From: Petunia secreta
Taxonomy: Eukaryota > Streptophyta > Magnoliopsida > Solanales > Solanaceae
Reading direction: 5' to 3'
Assembly: GCA_029990175.1 (NCBI GenBank)
Contig: JARKIP010000033.1
Span: 22,179,001 to 22,243,000 of the forward strand
DNA length: 64,000 bases
Of this stretch, positions 46,978-59,062 are shown piece by piece (within the stretch, counting starts at the first letter, position 1; every line of letters starts with the position of its first letter). Under the pieces are notes generated by a model. The model saw nothing but the letters and a program-made list of their open reading frames with translations. It searched no databases and had not been told where the DNA came from. Position numbers and translations under genes: made by a program.

Positions 46978-48288
46978 CAGGTCTCTACACTAGAGGACAT
47001 CATTTTAGCACATGAATTTCAGCTTGAAACTACACCAACACCTGAGCATAGAGAGGCACTTAAAAAAGCTGAAGCTGAGCTTAAAAGGTACTTGGCATTG
47101 GAGGCTGAATTCTGGAAACAAAAGGCAGGCATGCAGTGGTTCAAGAAGGGTGATGCTAACTCTAAATTCTTTCATTATCATGTTAATGGTAGAAGGAAGA
47201 AATTACATGTAAGTAGGATTCAATATAGGGATGGCAACTGGATTAACTCTCAAGAAGCAATGGCTAATGACGCTCTATGTTTCTTCCAAAACCAGTTTGC
47301 CACTGAAGATGTGTCCAGCAACTATGACTTGTTGATGAATGTCCCATCAATGATCTCTGATGAGCAGAATGAAGAATTCACAAAGGTACCCTGGGAAGAT
47401 GAAGTCAAGCAGGCAGTTTTTGGGCTTAATGGTGACAGTGCTAGTGGCTCTGATGGCTATACTGGTAGGTTTTTTCATGTTGCTTGGGATATCATCAAGA
47501 ATGAAATTGTGGAGGTGGTGCAGGCATTGTTTAGTGGAAGAGCTATACCTAGATATGTTACACATACAAACTTGGTTTTAATCCCAAAGAAGCCAACAGT
47601 TTCAACCTTTTCTGGCCTCAGGCCAATCGGCCTTAACAACTTTATTAACAATGTCCTTTCTAGGGTTGTACATAATAGGCTGGTTGAGGTTCTACCTTCA
47701 CTCATTTCACAAAATCAGGCTCGTTTTGTCAAAGGTAGTAGAATAGTGGAGAATGTATTGGTTGCTCAGGAAATTATGCATGACATCAATGAAAGAGGTG
47801 AAGATGCCAATGTTGTGATCAAACTGGATATGATGAAGGCCTACGATAGGGTGTCTTTACCAATTTTGACAATGGTCCTAAGGAAAATGGGGTTTTGTCA
47901 TGAGTTCATAGATGTCATTTTTCAGCTTGTGTCATCTAATTGGTACTCAGTTTTATTCAATGGCCAGAGTTATGGTTTCTTTCATTCAGGGAGTGGTTTA
48001 AAGCAAGGTGATCCTTTGTCACCAGCATTGTTCATTCTCACAGCTGAAGTACTCTCTAGAAGTTTGAACTCTTTGAACTCTCACAGTTTCTATAGGGGTT
48101 ATGCAATGCCTAAGTGGAGTCCACATCTTAACCACTTAGCATATGCTGATGATACAATTTTAGTCACCTCGTCCTATGAGGACTCTTTGCATTTGATCAC
48201 TGCTGTTTTACAAGCTTATGAGGCAGTCTCAGGCCAGAAGATAAAGAAGGACAAGAGTGCTATTTACTTACATGGATCTGTGTGCTGA
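46978..48288 (+). pseudogene. LINE ORF2 reverse transcriptase
   Basis: It runs in the endonuclease frame. The linker reads LALEAEFWKQKAGMQWFKKG. RT motifs are LIPKKPTVSTFSGLRPIGL, NQARFVKGSRIVENVLVAQE, VIKLDMMKAYDRVSLPI, SGLKQGDPLSPALF and LAYADDTILV, all intact. A frameshift near 48280 ends the block at TGA 48286. It would copy the LINE RNA at the nicked target site. Confidence 0.9.
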
Positions 48289-50010
48289 AGAGGTTGAAAA
48301 GGTGGAGCAGATCACTGGCATTCATACGAAGGAGTTTCCTTTCACCTGCTTAGGCTGCCCTATCTTCTATGGTAGGAGGAAGAAGATTTATTATGAAGAG
48401 TTAGTAGGGAAAGTGACTGTTAGGAATCATGGATGGAGTGCAAAGATGTTATTATTTGGAGGAAGGGAAATTCTGATCAGGCATGTATTACAAAGTATGC
48501 CAATTCATCTCCTTTCAGCTGCGAATCCTTTGGACAGTTTGCTCAATCAATTACATAAGCTCTTTCCAAAGTTTTTTTGGGGTAGGGTTTCAGATCATTG
48601 TTTGATGTTTCAAGTGCTTTTCTTGCTAAACGATGGTGGAATTTCAGAACTGGAGACTCATTGTTGGTGACATACATGTCTAACAAATATTGCAAGAAGC
48701 TTCATAAAGCCATTGTGCCATACAAACAAGGCTCTTATGTTTGGAGGAAGATGATAAAAGCTAGGGAGGCAATGGATCATGAGATATACTGGCAGGATAG
48801 ACATGGTTCATTGTCATCTTTGGTATGATAATTGGACAGGTTTAGGGCCATTATATTTTATTGTACCATACACTTTTGAGTGTGACTTGTGGTGCAACAG
48901 TGAGAAGGAGATTATTGAGGAGGGGCACTGGAATGTAGAGCTCTTAAATCAATTACTGCCTGTATGTATTGTACAGCACATTGTTCAAAATATAACTTTG
49001 CCAGGTGCTGATCAAAGAAGGGACAAAGCCCGGTGGTTCCTGACTTCAAATGGAAAGTTTTCAGTGAGTAGTGCTTGGAATTATATGAGGGTGAAGCAGC
49101 ATAAGGTTCCTATAGCTAAAGTCATGTGGGTCAAAGGGATGCCTATTAAGGTCTCTTTCATGATGTGGAGGATTTGAAAGTTTAAGCTTCCTCTTGATGA
49201 AGAACTAAAGAGAATGGGTTATCAATTCCCATCTAGGTGTTGGTATTGTGAACTACCTAGAATGGAAAAAAAAAAAGCACCTTTTTTGGACAAGTCCTGT
49301 GGCTACAAACTTATGGAAATTCTTTGCTCAGCATGCTGGGATTCAGCTGGACAATTGCAATTTGCATCAGGTATGTTTTAAGTGGTGGAGTCGGTGGCAA
49401 AAACCATGGATTCAAAATGTTTTTCACACTGTGCCATCATTCATAGTTTGGTCTTTATGGAAGAGGAGGAATGCTATTAGACATGACAAGAGAGTTTCCT
49501 TTTCTAGGAAGATTTTATGAAATTAGTAGTAGCATTTTCTATTTCATCAAGTTGAGATTTCCTTACATTCCTGTGGAGAGGCAATCCTGGCCCGACATTG
49601 TACTTGCATTAGAGAATTATATGCCTAGATTTAGGTATGTTAAAGTGTGCTGGAATATGCCTAGTCCTGGTGTACTAAAAGTAAATATTGATGGTGCCTC
49701 CAAGGGCAATCCAGGCCCTAGCTCTATTGCTTTTTGAGGAATAGGGCAGATGATGTTATGTTTGCATATGCTAAACTGATTGGAGAGCATAACAATATGG
49801 TGGCTGAGGCTATGGCCATTAGGGAGGCTATGAAATATTATGTGGACCATGCTTTGGGTCCTATACTGATTGAAACTGACTCTCTAGTGATTAAGCAAGT
49901 GATTGAGGGTCACTGGCAACCAATGTGGTCTATTGGGAGAATTCCAGTTCAAACATACATTGAGAGAGGGCAACAAGCTAGCTGACTATCTTGCTAATTT
50001 TGCTTTTGAG
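48289..50010 (+). pseudogene. LINE ORF2 C-terminal region: thumb, zinc finger and RNase H
   Basis: Several frame blocks. FPFTCLGCPIFYGRRKKIYY starts the thumb. A small deletion near 48590 removes about 20 codons after FFWG. WWNFRTGDSL and MSNKYCKKLH follow. Shifts near 48790 and at the A run 49264-49276 precede the zinc-finger region (CWYCELPR, HLFWTSPVATNLW). The RNase H reads VLKVNIDGASKGNPGPSS, EAMAIREAMKYY and IETDSLVIKQVIEGHW, with shifts at about 49735 and 49960. Confidence 0.82.
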
Positions 50011-50111
50011 TTGCCTATTGTGAGCTTCTCTTCTTACGCTCTGTTACCCTCTAAAGCCAAGTTGATAGTTAATCAAGACAAACATCAATTTGAAGAATTT
50101 AGAGCTCAGCC

Positions 50112-50819
50112 ATGGAGGGGTGTAAGATGATTAGAAGTATGGAGGATATAGAGGGAACTAGAGCTGACTGGAGTTGTAAAAATGACCCCTACGATCAAGA
50201 CTGTATAGTGGATATCATAGGGGTGTCTTTTACTAACTATTGCTTCTTTTTTGCAGGTACATTTCTCAAGTTAAGCTGGAACTATGTGAAACATACTGAA
50301 ATTGTACAAGACAAAGCTGGTCATGCATCTATGTGTGACATTTTACAAAGGTCAGATGTTGAATGTGCTAGATGCATATGTTTGCTTGTGCTCCTTTCCT
50401 TTGTATTGATGCTGAATCTTCATCTCATAAGGACACAAGCTGGACAATTGTTTTTGGCAATCTTATGTGCCTCTGGAGTTTCAGGCATCTTGTTTCAAGG
50501 CATAATTATGAATGACACTAAAGGATCACCGGTCTTTCACCACGGTGGTTATATAGGATCAGTGGTGCTCCACTGCCTTAGTCGTCTATTCTTGCTTATT
50601 TTTACAGACTGTTTTCAGGATGGTGCAGGAATAAGTGCAAGCTCAAAGCTCCTGAGGTCTGCTGAAGAGTATGGTATAACACTCTTACTTGCTCAACTTG
50701 AAGCACTTCAGGCTACACTGAATCATTACTGGATTACATTGAATTATTTCTGGAGGAGCTACATAGTTCATACTTGTCTTTTGGAGAGTTGCACTCCCTG
50801 CAAGCTGAAAGGAAGATGA
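50112..50819 (+). CDS. 235-codon open frame in the LINE 3' region, function unknown
   Basis: An uninterrupted frame from ATG 50112 to TGA 50817-50819, past the RNase H. It has two hydrophobic stretches that could span a membrane (CICLLVLLSFVLMLNLHLI and FLAILCASGVSGILFQGII) and several cysteines. I recognise no domain. LINE 3' tails are normally untranslated, so this may be chance or captured sequence. It stands out because the ORF2 upstream has at least six lesions. Confidence 0.3.
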   Translation: MEGCKMIRSMEDIEGTRADWSCKNDPYDQDCIVDIIGVSFTNYCFFFAGTFLKLSWNYVKHTEIVQDKAGHASMCDILQRSDVECARCICLLVLLSFVLMLNLHLIRTQAGQLFLAILCASGVSGILFQGIIMNDTKGSPVFHHGGYIGSVVLHCLSRLFLLIFTDCFQDGAGISASSKLLRSAEEYGITLLLAQLEALQATLNHYWITLNYFWRSYIVHTCLLESCTPCKLKGR

Positions 50820-51103
50820 AGATTAGATAAATCATACTGTTTTGCTAGACCTGTATTTCTTATTTTTAGGCATCATGTATATTTGTTATCTTCATACTAC
50901 TTGGCGGTATTAGTGCCCAATGGCACTCAACCCAAGAGGGTGAGGGTAATAAGTAAACTTGATGCTAATTTAGTTAGTTTGCATATGAGCACTGGTTTTG
51001 TGCACACTTTGTAAAGACAATGCACATGTTTTTGTTTTTGTTTATTAATAAAAATGGTCACTAGGTGTAATGCCTAGTTGACTCTTTATTTATTAAAAAA
51101 AAA
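50820..51103 (+). other. LINE 3' tail with poly(A)
   Basis: It contains ACTCAACCCAAGAGGGTGAGG, an AATAAA at about 51047, and a 9-A run at 51095-51103. No ORF. Confidence 0.6.
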
Positions 51104-51590
51104 CATATCTAAGAGGGACCACTTTTGTCAGCACAAGAGTTGTTGTGTCCGAGGTTTCCAAAAGAGGAAACGAAGGGTAGATTCTCCTAGGATTTCCTTT
51201 CTTGTGATCGAAAATTATCGTTAGTGGATCTCTGGAGTAAATCTTTCTACTCGAGGTCGTAATAATTTGTTTGAGCTTATAGGAACTCGTGCGTGGGGTG
51301 ACTGAAGCCCAAATATCGTAGAAAATTCTTTGACCTCCCGTGCGCAGTTAAATAGCGTCAGTTTCATCGAGTCAACATCAATTCACTCTTCTCGAAGGAG
51401 ACAGTGTAACTTGTCAAATTCGAAGAAACTTAGAGAGATTGATCAACCAGGAAGCCATTGGCAACAAGTTCTTGAGTTACCGAGCGTACAAATAGAGTGG
51501 ACCCGAGCGCCACCCAATAAAAGTGAGGGAGTGTGTGAGGTAATTTCTAACCTTTAACATTTTTCCTGGTCTTTGATTGTGCAGGTACCA
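51104..51590 (+). other. Leader of CRM-like copy 2, right part
   Basis: Homologous to about 18100-18570 of copy 1 in reverse (GAGGGACCAC onward). It leads into gag without a convincing ORF. Confidence 0.75.
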
Positions 51591-53770
51591 TTATTGGGAA
51601 AGGAGGCGATAGAAAAGGCGTTGAGTCGCCCGAGGTGTCATTAGCCGATCTCTTGGCTGCAATACAAGGCATAGGTGTCGAGCTAAGAGGAGTGAGTGTT
51701 CGAGTAGCTAACCTCGAGCAAGGGAGTGTGTCTGTGGCTCTACCTGGGTCTGTCGCTGGTACTAGCAACTCCACTCCTATGAAACCTAAGCAGTTTGATG
51801 ACCTGGTTCGACAACAACGGTTGATGAACGAGGCTGCTCAAAATGAAACTATGCGCAATCCCCGAGCTGAGCAACACTTGGGCATTCCATAAGCTGGACA
51901 ACACAACTTGGGCAATCCCCAAGCAGAACAACAAAACTTCGGCAATCCCTAAGCTGATCATCAAAACTTGGGCATTTACCGAGGTGATAGACTACCACTT
52001 CCAAGGGCCCAAAGACAAGTCGTGGTCGTTGATGAAGGTGTCGATGATGGAGAGTTTCCCGATGTCGAAGCTGAGTATGAACCACCGATCGTTCAATAAA
52101 GGCAGGATAAACGAAGTCGTTGAAATTTTCGAGGTCGAGGCCGAGATGCAAATGTTGATCAATATTTTGAGCGTGAGGCTGATGACTATTATGATGAGTA
52201 TCTGGAACCAATCTGAGGTTCTCGTGATTCAAACTTGAACAGTGTCAAGATCACTATTCCACCCTTCAGAAGAACTAGTCATCCGGACCAATATCTTGAT
52301 TGGAAGATTCAGTTGGAACGAATCTTTGAAACAAATGAGATGAGCGAAGAGAGAAAAGCTGCACATACTATTGCTTCGTTCGAAGCATATGCATCAACAT
52401 GGTGGGAAGCTGACAAAAGATTAAGGAGAAGGAATGCTTATCCTGAGGTCACCACGTGGTTGCATTTGAAGAGAGCAATGGATGCTAAGTATGTGACTGC
52501 CAAATATCGGAATAAACAACTTCGGAAGCTCTTCGAGTTGAAACAAGGGTCCAAATCAGTTGAAGAATACTATGATGAGTTCGAAAGAATTCGATTGGCT
52601 CTTGATATGGAAGAAGATTATGAGTAAGCCATCATTCGATTAAAAAATCGCTTGACTCGAGATGTGTCATCTCAATTGAGACTGCATGTGTATCAAACTT
52701 TGGAAGATGTGTTTCATGCAGCCATCGAAGCTGAAAAATGGGTGAAGGACGACAAAGCAAACCAGTACTGAGGAGTCACTATTTCAACTCCTTTGAACCG
52801 AGGTAAAGATTGGAAGAGTCTGAATCCTACAAGTGCCAATTCTAGCCGCGATCAGAAGAGACCCTTCGAAAGGGGAGTGACCGTTAATAACTCCAATAAA
52901 GTGAAAGGTAAAGTTCAACTCAATACTCCTAGTGCTTCAAACATTCAGTGTCATAAATGTAGGGGTTATGGTCACATGGCAAAAGAGTGTCCAACTCGCA
53001 AAGGTATGTTTTTGCTCGAAGATGGAACCGTCCATGAGCAAGCGAGTCACACCGAGGAAGAAAATGTCAAGGAGATTGACCGAGTTGAAAATGATGATGG
53101 TCGTGAAACAGCCGAAGCTGATCATCCAGAAATGTTTCTTGTGGTTCGAAGGAATTTGAGTTGCATGACTCTTGAAGAAGAGGATAACCAAAGAGAAAAT
53201 CTTTTCCATGCAAGGTGTCAAGAGAGGGGGAAAGTTTGTTCGATGGTCATTGATTCGAGTAATTGTGCAAATGTGGTGAGCCAAACCTTGGTTTTACAAT
53301 TGGAATTACCTACCTCAAAGCATCCCCAACCTTACCGTTTGCAATGGTTAAATGAATGTGGAGAATTGAAGGTTGTCAAGCAAGTGTAAATCAAGTTCAA
53401 AGTAGGAGATTATCAAGATGAGATGATGTTCGATATGATACCGATCCAAGCTTGTCATTTGTTATTGGGTCGACCATGGCAGTATGATCGGTCGATTATA
53501 CATAACGGACGATCCAATACTTACACTGCTAAGCTCGGAGGTGAGATTTTCATACTCAAACCATTGTCTCCGAAATAAGTCAGCGAGGACTATAAAAGAA
53601 CGAAGGAGATGAATAAAGCGGCCAAAGCTAAGTCTCCGGTTGGGACGAAAATTGTGGCCGAAGACAGTCATTCACCGCCCGAAGAATGCAATATTTATGC
53701 AATCATGCAACCGGGTGAGTATCTACGAGGGAACGACAACGGTCAGTTGATGATTTTCCTCGTGCACAAG
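51591..53770 (+). pseudogene. gag: gag and protease of CRM-like copy 2
   Basis: It follows the copy 1 pattern. An N-terminal segment SLADLLAAIQGIGVELRGVS carries LGNP-type repeats (stops at 51890 and beyond). The capsid block reads VKITIPPFRRTSHPDQYLDW and FEAYASTWWEADKRLRRR (to TAA 52625). A second block begins after a TGA near 52769 with the knuckle CHKCRGYGHMAKEC. The protease motif reads MVIDSSNCANVVSQ: the Gly of the expected Asp-Ser/Thr-Gly is replaced, which should abolish activity. The original ATG is not preserved. Confidence 0.8.
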
Positions 53771-53814
53771 GTATATTTCTAAACTCTAATGATGATTTTT
53801 CTAATGATAACCAT

Positions 53815-54661
53815 TTGCCTAGTGCTGTACAAAGTGTTTTGCAGGACTTCGGAAACATGTTTCCCGAAGGAATGCCAGGTGGATCGCCTCTGTTGAGAGG
53901 AATCGAGCACCAAATTGACTTCGTTCCATGGTCTCAAATCCCCCAACAACCCTGCATACCGGTGTACTCCCAAAGACACCAAAGAGCTCCAACGGCAGGT
54001 GGACGAATTATTGAACAAGGGCCTTGTTTGAGAGAGCTTGAGTCCTTGCGCCGTTCCTGTTATCCTTGTCCTGAAGAAAGATGGAACGTGGCGAATGTGT
54101 GTTGATTGCCGAGGAGTCAACAAAATCACGGTAAAATATCGTCATCCTATCCCTCGATTAGATGACAAACTAGATGCGTTGAGTGGTTCTTCATGCTTTT
54201 CGAAGATAGACCTCAGGTCTGGTTACCACCAAATCCGAATGAAATCCGGAGATGATTGGGAAACCGCATTCAAGACAAAATTCTGTCTCAATGAATGGTT
54301 AGTGATGCCTTTTGGCCTCTCTAACGCACCGAGCACATTCATGCGACTGATGAACCATGTGCTACAGCTATTCATAAATAAGTTTGTCGTTGTCTACTTC
54401 GCTGACATACTTTTTTATAGCAAATCTGTGGATGAACATGTCGAACACTTAAGGGTAGTGCTTGAAACCCTTCGAGATGAGAAGTTATATGTTAACTTCA
54501 AAAAGTGTGCCTTTTGTGTTGAGCGTGTAGTCTTTCTAGGATTTGTTGTGAGTGCTAGTGGTGTTGAAGTCGATGAGTCAAAAGTTGAAGCTATCAAATA
54601 TTGGCCGACTCCAACCTCGGTATCTCAAGTTCGTAGCTTCCATGGATTAGCTAGCTTTTAG
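53815..54661 (+). pseudogene. pol: Reverse transcriptase of CRM-like copy 2
   Basis: The N-terminal part (MPGGSPLLRGIEHQIDFVP) is in one frame to about 53945 and the rest in another from 54038. Motifs are VLKKDGTWRMCVDCRGVN, FSKIDLRSGYHQIRM and FGLSNAPSTFMRLMNHVL. The catalytic box reads VVYFADIL: codon 54401-54403 is GCT (Ala) where Asp is required. A TAG at 54659 replaces the Tyr codon of SFY. Confidence 0.85.
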
Positions 54662-55266
54662 CGAAGCTTTGTTTGTGACTTTAGCACCGTGGCAGCTTCT
54701 TTAACCGAGCTGGTAAAGAAAGACCATCCGTTTGTATGGGGGGAGTCCCAAGAAAAGGCTTTGCAAGAGTTAAAATGGAGGCTTTGCTCTGCCCCGTTGT
54801 TGCAACTCCCTGACTTCGGCAAAGCGTTCGAGGTTGAATGTGATGCATCCGGAGTTGGGATCAGAGGAGTGCTTATGCAAGAGTCGAAGCCGATCACTTA
54901 CTTCAGCGAAAATCTTAAGGGTGCAACCTTGAATTACTCTACATTTGACAAGGAGTTGTATGCCTCATTCGAGCACTCGCCCATTGGCAGCACTATTTGT
55001 GGCCAAGAGAGTTTATGATTAAAAGTGATCATGAGTCTTTGAAACATCTCCGAGGCCAGAAGAAATTAAATCGAAAACATGCCAAGTGAGTGGAATTCAT
55101 TGAAAGCTTTCCCTATGTAATTCATTAAACAAAGGGAAAAGACAGTGTTGTGGCAGATGCACTATCGAGGAAATTTGCCTTGATGACAACTCTTGCCTCA
55201 AAGCTCATGGGATTCGAAAGCACCAAGACGATGTATGAGGATGATCCTAAGCTAAAAAGCGTCTGT
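54662..55266 (+). pseudogene. RNase H of CRM-like copy 2
   Basis: It continues in the RT frame: ASLTELVKKDHPFVWGESQE, FEVECDASGVGIRGVLMQ, TYFSENLKGATLNYSTFDK. A frameshift near 55000 follows, then remnants HESLKHLRGQKKLNRKHAK and VVADALSRKFALMTTLASK with stops. It is cut by the solo LTR at 55267. Confidence 0.78.
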
Positions 55267-58200
55267 TGTCACGACCCTTTTTTTAACACACAAAAACTAA
55301 AATAAATAGAATTGCGTATTTAAAAGGTTATGACGAGTGTTAAAGGTACACAATTATTCAAGAGAAAATCGGAGTCGCCACTTGACAAGTTAAAGGTGTG
55401 CCAAGTAACCAAAGTGGTGTACCTGGAACATCCTTAACTCGTCTAATAGTCTGCGTCAGAGATTCGGGTAAGGTTCTCAATTGACTCTCGGGAAGGTATT
55501 AGGCACCCTCGAGTCCTGTGCCAAGCACAGTTGCTTTATTGTCGCAATTTGTATTTATTAAATATGGTTGTTATATTAATACCGTTAATTTGAATTTGTA
55601 CTTTGATTCAGAAAAGTTTAAAAGTGTTAATTCTTTTCCAACCTCACAGAGGACTGGAAGAATTTACACTTTGATTCAAAATAAAATAAAATGTATTGCG
55701 TATTTCCAACCTTACAAAGGACTGGTCTATTTTTTAAAAGAATTTAATTAACTTCAAAAATAATAATTAATTTTAAATCAATTTAGTTTTATTTTTTACC
55801 TAATAAGTACATCACAAATCATAGTTATCGTCTTGCCTAATTGCATGGGTCTTTTCGCTCTTATCAATTTGCCTACTCGATTTAATTAAGTGCAAGCGCT
55901 AAAATTTATTAAGTGACAAATTGGGACTCCCAAATTTGCCTTTATTTGAAATATGAATTACGAAAGTATATACATGTAGTAGGCTATTTGTTAAATTGAA
56001 ACAAATTTTGGGCTGCCCTTTAAAAAAAGAGAATGACTCTTCATTTATCAAAATGTGGGCTGAATGATTTGTGAAAATGGGCTGTTTCAAGATCTGCCTT
56101 GTACAATTAACCACGTTTATACATGTGATGGGTATTTATTAAAGATAGCGGCTGTCCTTGAAAATTTGTTTCGAACCTAAATGTGTAAACTCTATTGAAA
56201 TGTCTAACTGAACAAACGATGAGCATATAACGAGCCAACTTTACAAAAGATTGGCATATGTCCCATTTATTCATTTAACTGCAACTATTAGCCTATTTCT
56301 GCAAAAAAAAAGGCAGTTTGTGCGTTGAAACTTCACCTCTGTTAACATTGTATTTTGTAGCCATATCTTAACATATCCTTTAAAAAAATGACCATGATTT
56401 AATAATTTTCGGATTTGCAAATAGGTACCAGTTTACAAAGAACAGCCCACATTACAAAGAACGGCCAGAACTTAAAATTTGCATTTTTCCTTGATGGTTA
56501 AACCCTATGTTTGCCTAATATTTCAAGATCGTGGAAGTTTATATGAGTTGGCTATTCATTTACTTATAAATGGGAATGCAATAAACAGCTCTCTATAAAT
56601 TAAATGTAGCAAGTAGCGCATCTGTTGTCTTCTTCCTTTTTAAAAAGGATTTGCATTGTTACAACTATTTTTCATGAAAATTTCAGATTTTGTCTAAAGT
56701 TAGTAGGTGAAAATTATCCACTTTGCATGGATTACTTTGAAGTTTCCTTTTACAATAAATTAAACTGCATATAACATACCATATCTATTCACTGAGTGGC
56801 CTAAAATAAATTAATACTCTATGTTAGTTTCCATTTTTAGAGTTAAAGCCAAACTAATACAAGATACAAATATAAGATTGGGCTCTTAACAGACTTGATT
56901 TCACATTTAGCAAACCATTTCATGCATACGCAAAGCTTAAAGAAAAGCTGAAATACATACATAATAAGGGTAAAGAAGCTTCGGAAGAAATATCTAATGT
57001 AGAGAATTCCATAAGCTCAAAACTATGAAATCCAAAAGCCCAAACAACCAAATGGATAGCAGCGAACAACGCCAGAAACAGCAGCAAAACAACGACTATT
57101 TAAGCTTAAAGCAACCAAGAACTCATTACTTTTTCTTACTCTCTCTTCACTATATTTCCCTCAAGTATTTGCTCTCAATTATCTGTATTTTCAGCTGGTT
57201 GTTGTTGTCTAAAAATGAGGAGTTCAAACTCCTATTTATGGATGAAAAGTATATCAAAGGGTGGAGTGTTTGGTTGGCTAAAAGTACAAGTACATCCCCC
57301 ACTTGAGTACCCTTGTCAAGTCCCACATTTTAAGGCTTTTTAGCACTATTTTCTCACTATTTCAGCCACCCTATTTGTCCCCTAAAAACTGAAAATACAA
57401 GTTGTCCAAGTTGGACAAGTACTTGGACAACTGACCTTCTTCAAGTTCAAAACAAAATCCCCTTCAATATTGAACTAAAATCTGAAAACTAAAATGAAAT
57501 AGCCTCTTAAACTAAACTTGAAATTATACAAAGAATACCACCAGATTCTAAACATATCTAACAGTCCAAGGTTGAGATAAAAAGCAGACTGGACAAGAGA
57601 AAATTCATGAACCCTTCATTCCCTCTAGGAACTCCCTCAAAGATCAGATACCAATGTATTAAAACAAGACCATTTAAAACGATATTTCAAGGCACAACAG
57701 GAGATACTGACAATTCATGCTCAAGTAACTAGCAAATGACAAGTTCCCTAACTGCTCTGCTTAAAAAAACTAATCTGAGACATGTTTCATATATCAAACG
57801 AAGCAAGCAAACGCCAAACAGTCATGATCAACAAACTAGACCTAATTATTAACACGGGAATAAGTGTTTCTTATGCAATTCCATGCCTTTTAACAGAGTT
57901 GAGCCAAGGATACTTTGATTCAGACAAAATGAAATACAAACAACAGTTCATCCATTTGTTAATGGGGGTAAACTTCAAACTAATCTCACACACAGACCAA
58001 TATCCTTTCAAGACTACTGTAAATTCATTTGAACAAACAAGCATACAAGATGATTTTGTCTTTCATGCTAACATTAAGCTAAAACAATGAAACTAAACTA
58101 ACAAAGGAAAAAGGGAAAGCAATGGTTTCTTCTAGCCCGTGAAGCTAAACAAACATCACTTTACCCCATCATTACTATGTCGAATCGCCACCAGCGCGGA

Positions 58201-58680
58201 CCATCTCGACACAGCCACACGATCACCACAGCCCCAGGTTCAATCAACGAATGCCACTACTTTGCTGTAGCCATTGACGCAACCTCGGATCAGCCTCAAC
58301 ATGGCCACCAACGTCATCCTCATAGCCTCACCATCATCAAGCCACCGCTGCCACACACAGAGCTAACACCCATATTCGTTTATCACCTAATCATCACTGC
58401 CTCCCTATGACGACTCCATCACTATATTAGCTTCAACAAAAACGACACCATTGTAGTAACACCAAAACAGTTTCAGCTTCAACCAAATCCCAAACGTCAA
58501 AGGGCTAATATCACACAAACAAACTAAACCTAACAGCCCCCCGCATCCCGTCACTGCCCTCACCTCACCATCGTCATCATCACTGCCTCACCAAGGCTTC
58601 ACCACATCACCCTCACAAAATGTCAACATCACAACATTTCATCCCCACACCAATAACAAAAACAGAAAAGGAAAGAAAAT

Positions 58681-58712
58681 AAGAAGAAGAAGAAGAAGAA
58701 GAGAGAAAAAAA
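58681..58712. repeat. AAG microsatellite and purine tract
   Basis: Runs of AAG (AAGAAGAAGAAGAAGAAG) followed by GAGAGAAAAAAAAA. Confidence 0.85.
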
Positions 58713-58957
58713 AACTGAAAATGGAAAGAAAAGGAAACGGGTATTGGGATATGGGGATGCGAGGGTGAGAGAGGAGGGTGAGGAGAAAGGAAAGAGCCAA
58801 AAACTTACCGAAAATACGCAACAAGTCGCCGGAGTCAAGTTCAAACGGAACTTTGAAGCCCGATCTACGAGAAACGGCTAAGAATATGGAGAATCCGAGT
58901 TGAGAAATGGAATGGGGGTCTCGAGATCTTTCCAATGATATATATTTTGTATTTTTT

Positions 58958-59062
58958 CGGCCACCGGAGGTGGTGGCCGGCGGCGGCAGTGCGGCGGTTC
59001 TACGGTGGAGCTCCGGTGGAGCAGTGGCGGAGGAGTTTCACGGCGGGGAGGGAGAAATTTGG
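58958..59062. repeat. GC-rich inverted-repeat block in the solo LTR
   Basis: GGCCACCGGAGGTGGTGGCC at its start is close to a perfect inverted repeat. GGCGGCGGCAGTGCGGCGG and CTCCGGTGGAGCAGTGGCGG follow. It is strikingly GC-rich against AT-rich surroundings. Confidence 0.6.

Larger units (their letters stand above)
44961..51103 (+). mobile_element. L1-type LINE inserted in the CRM-like leader
   Basis: A 6.1 kb insertion with the end of ORF1, a full-length ORF2 in broken frames (endonuclease, RT, zinc finger, RNase H), a long 3' region and a terminal A run (51095-51103). The homologous leader of copy 1 is uninterrupted, so the borders can be read by comparison: CCGTACCTA on the left and TCTAAGAGGGACC on the right. 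The ORF1 start with its RNA-binding domain and zinc knuckle is absent, so the copy is 5'-truncated. A clean target duplication is not evident. Confidence 0.88.

Noticed and set aside
58629..58935. Overlapping - strand Phe/Ser-rich frames near the AAG microsatellite
   Set aside because: Low-complexity translation of purine tracts, with no conserved domain.
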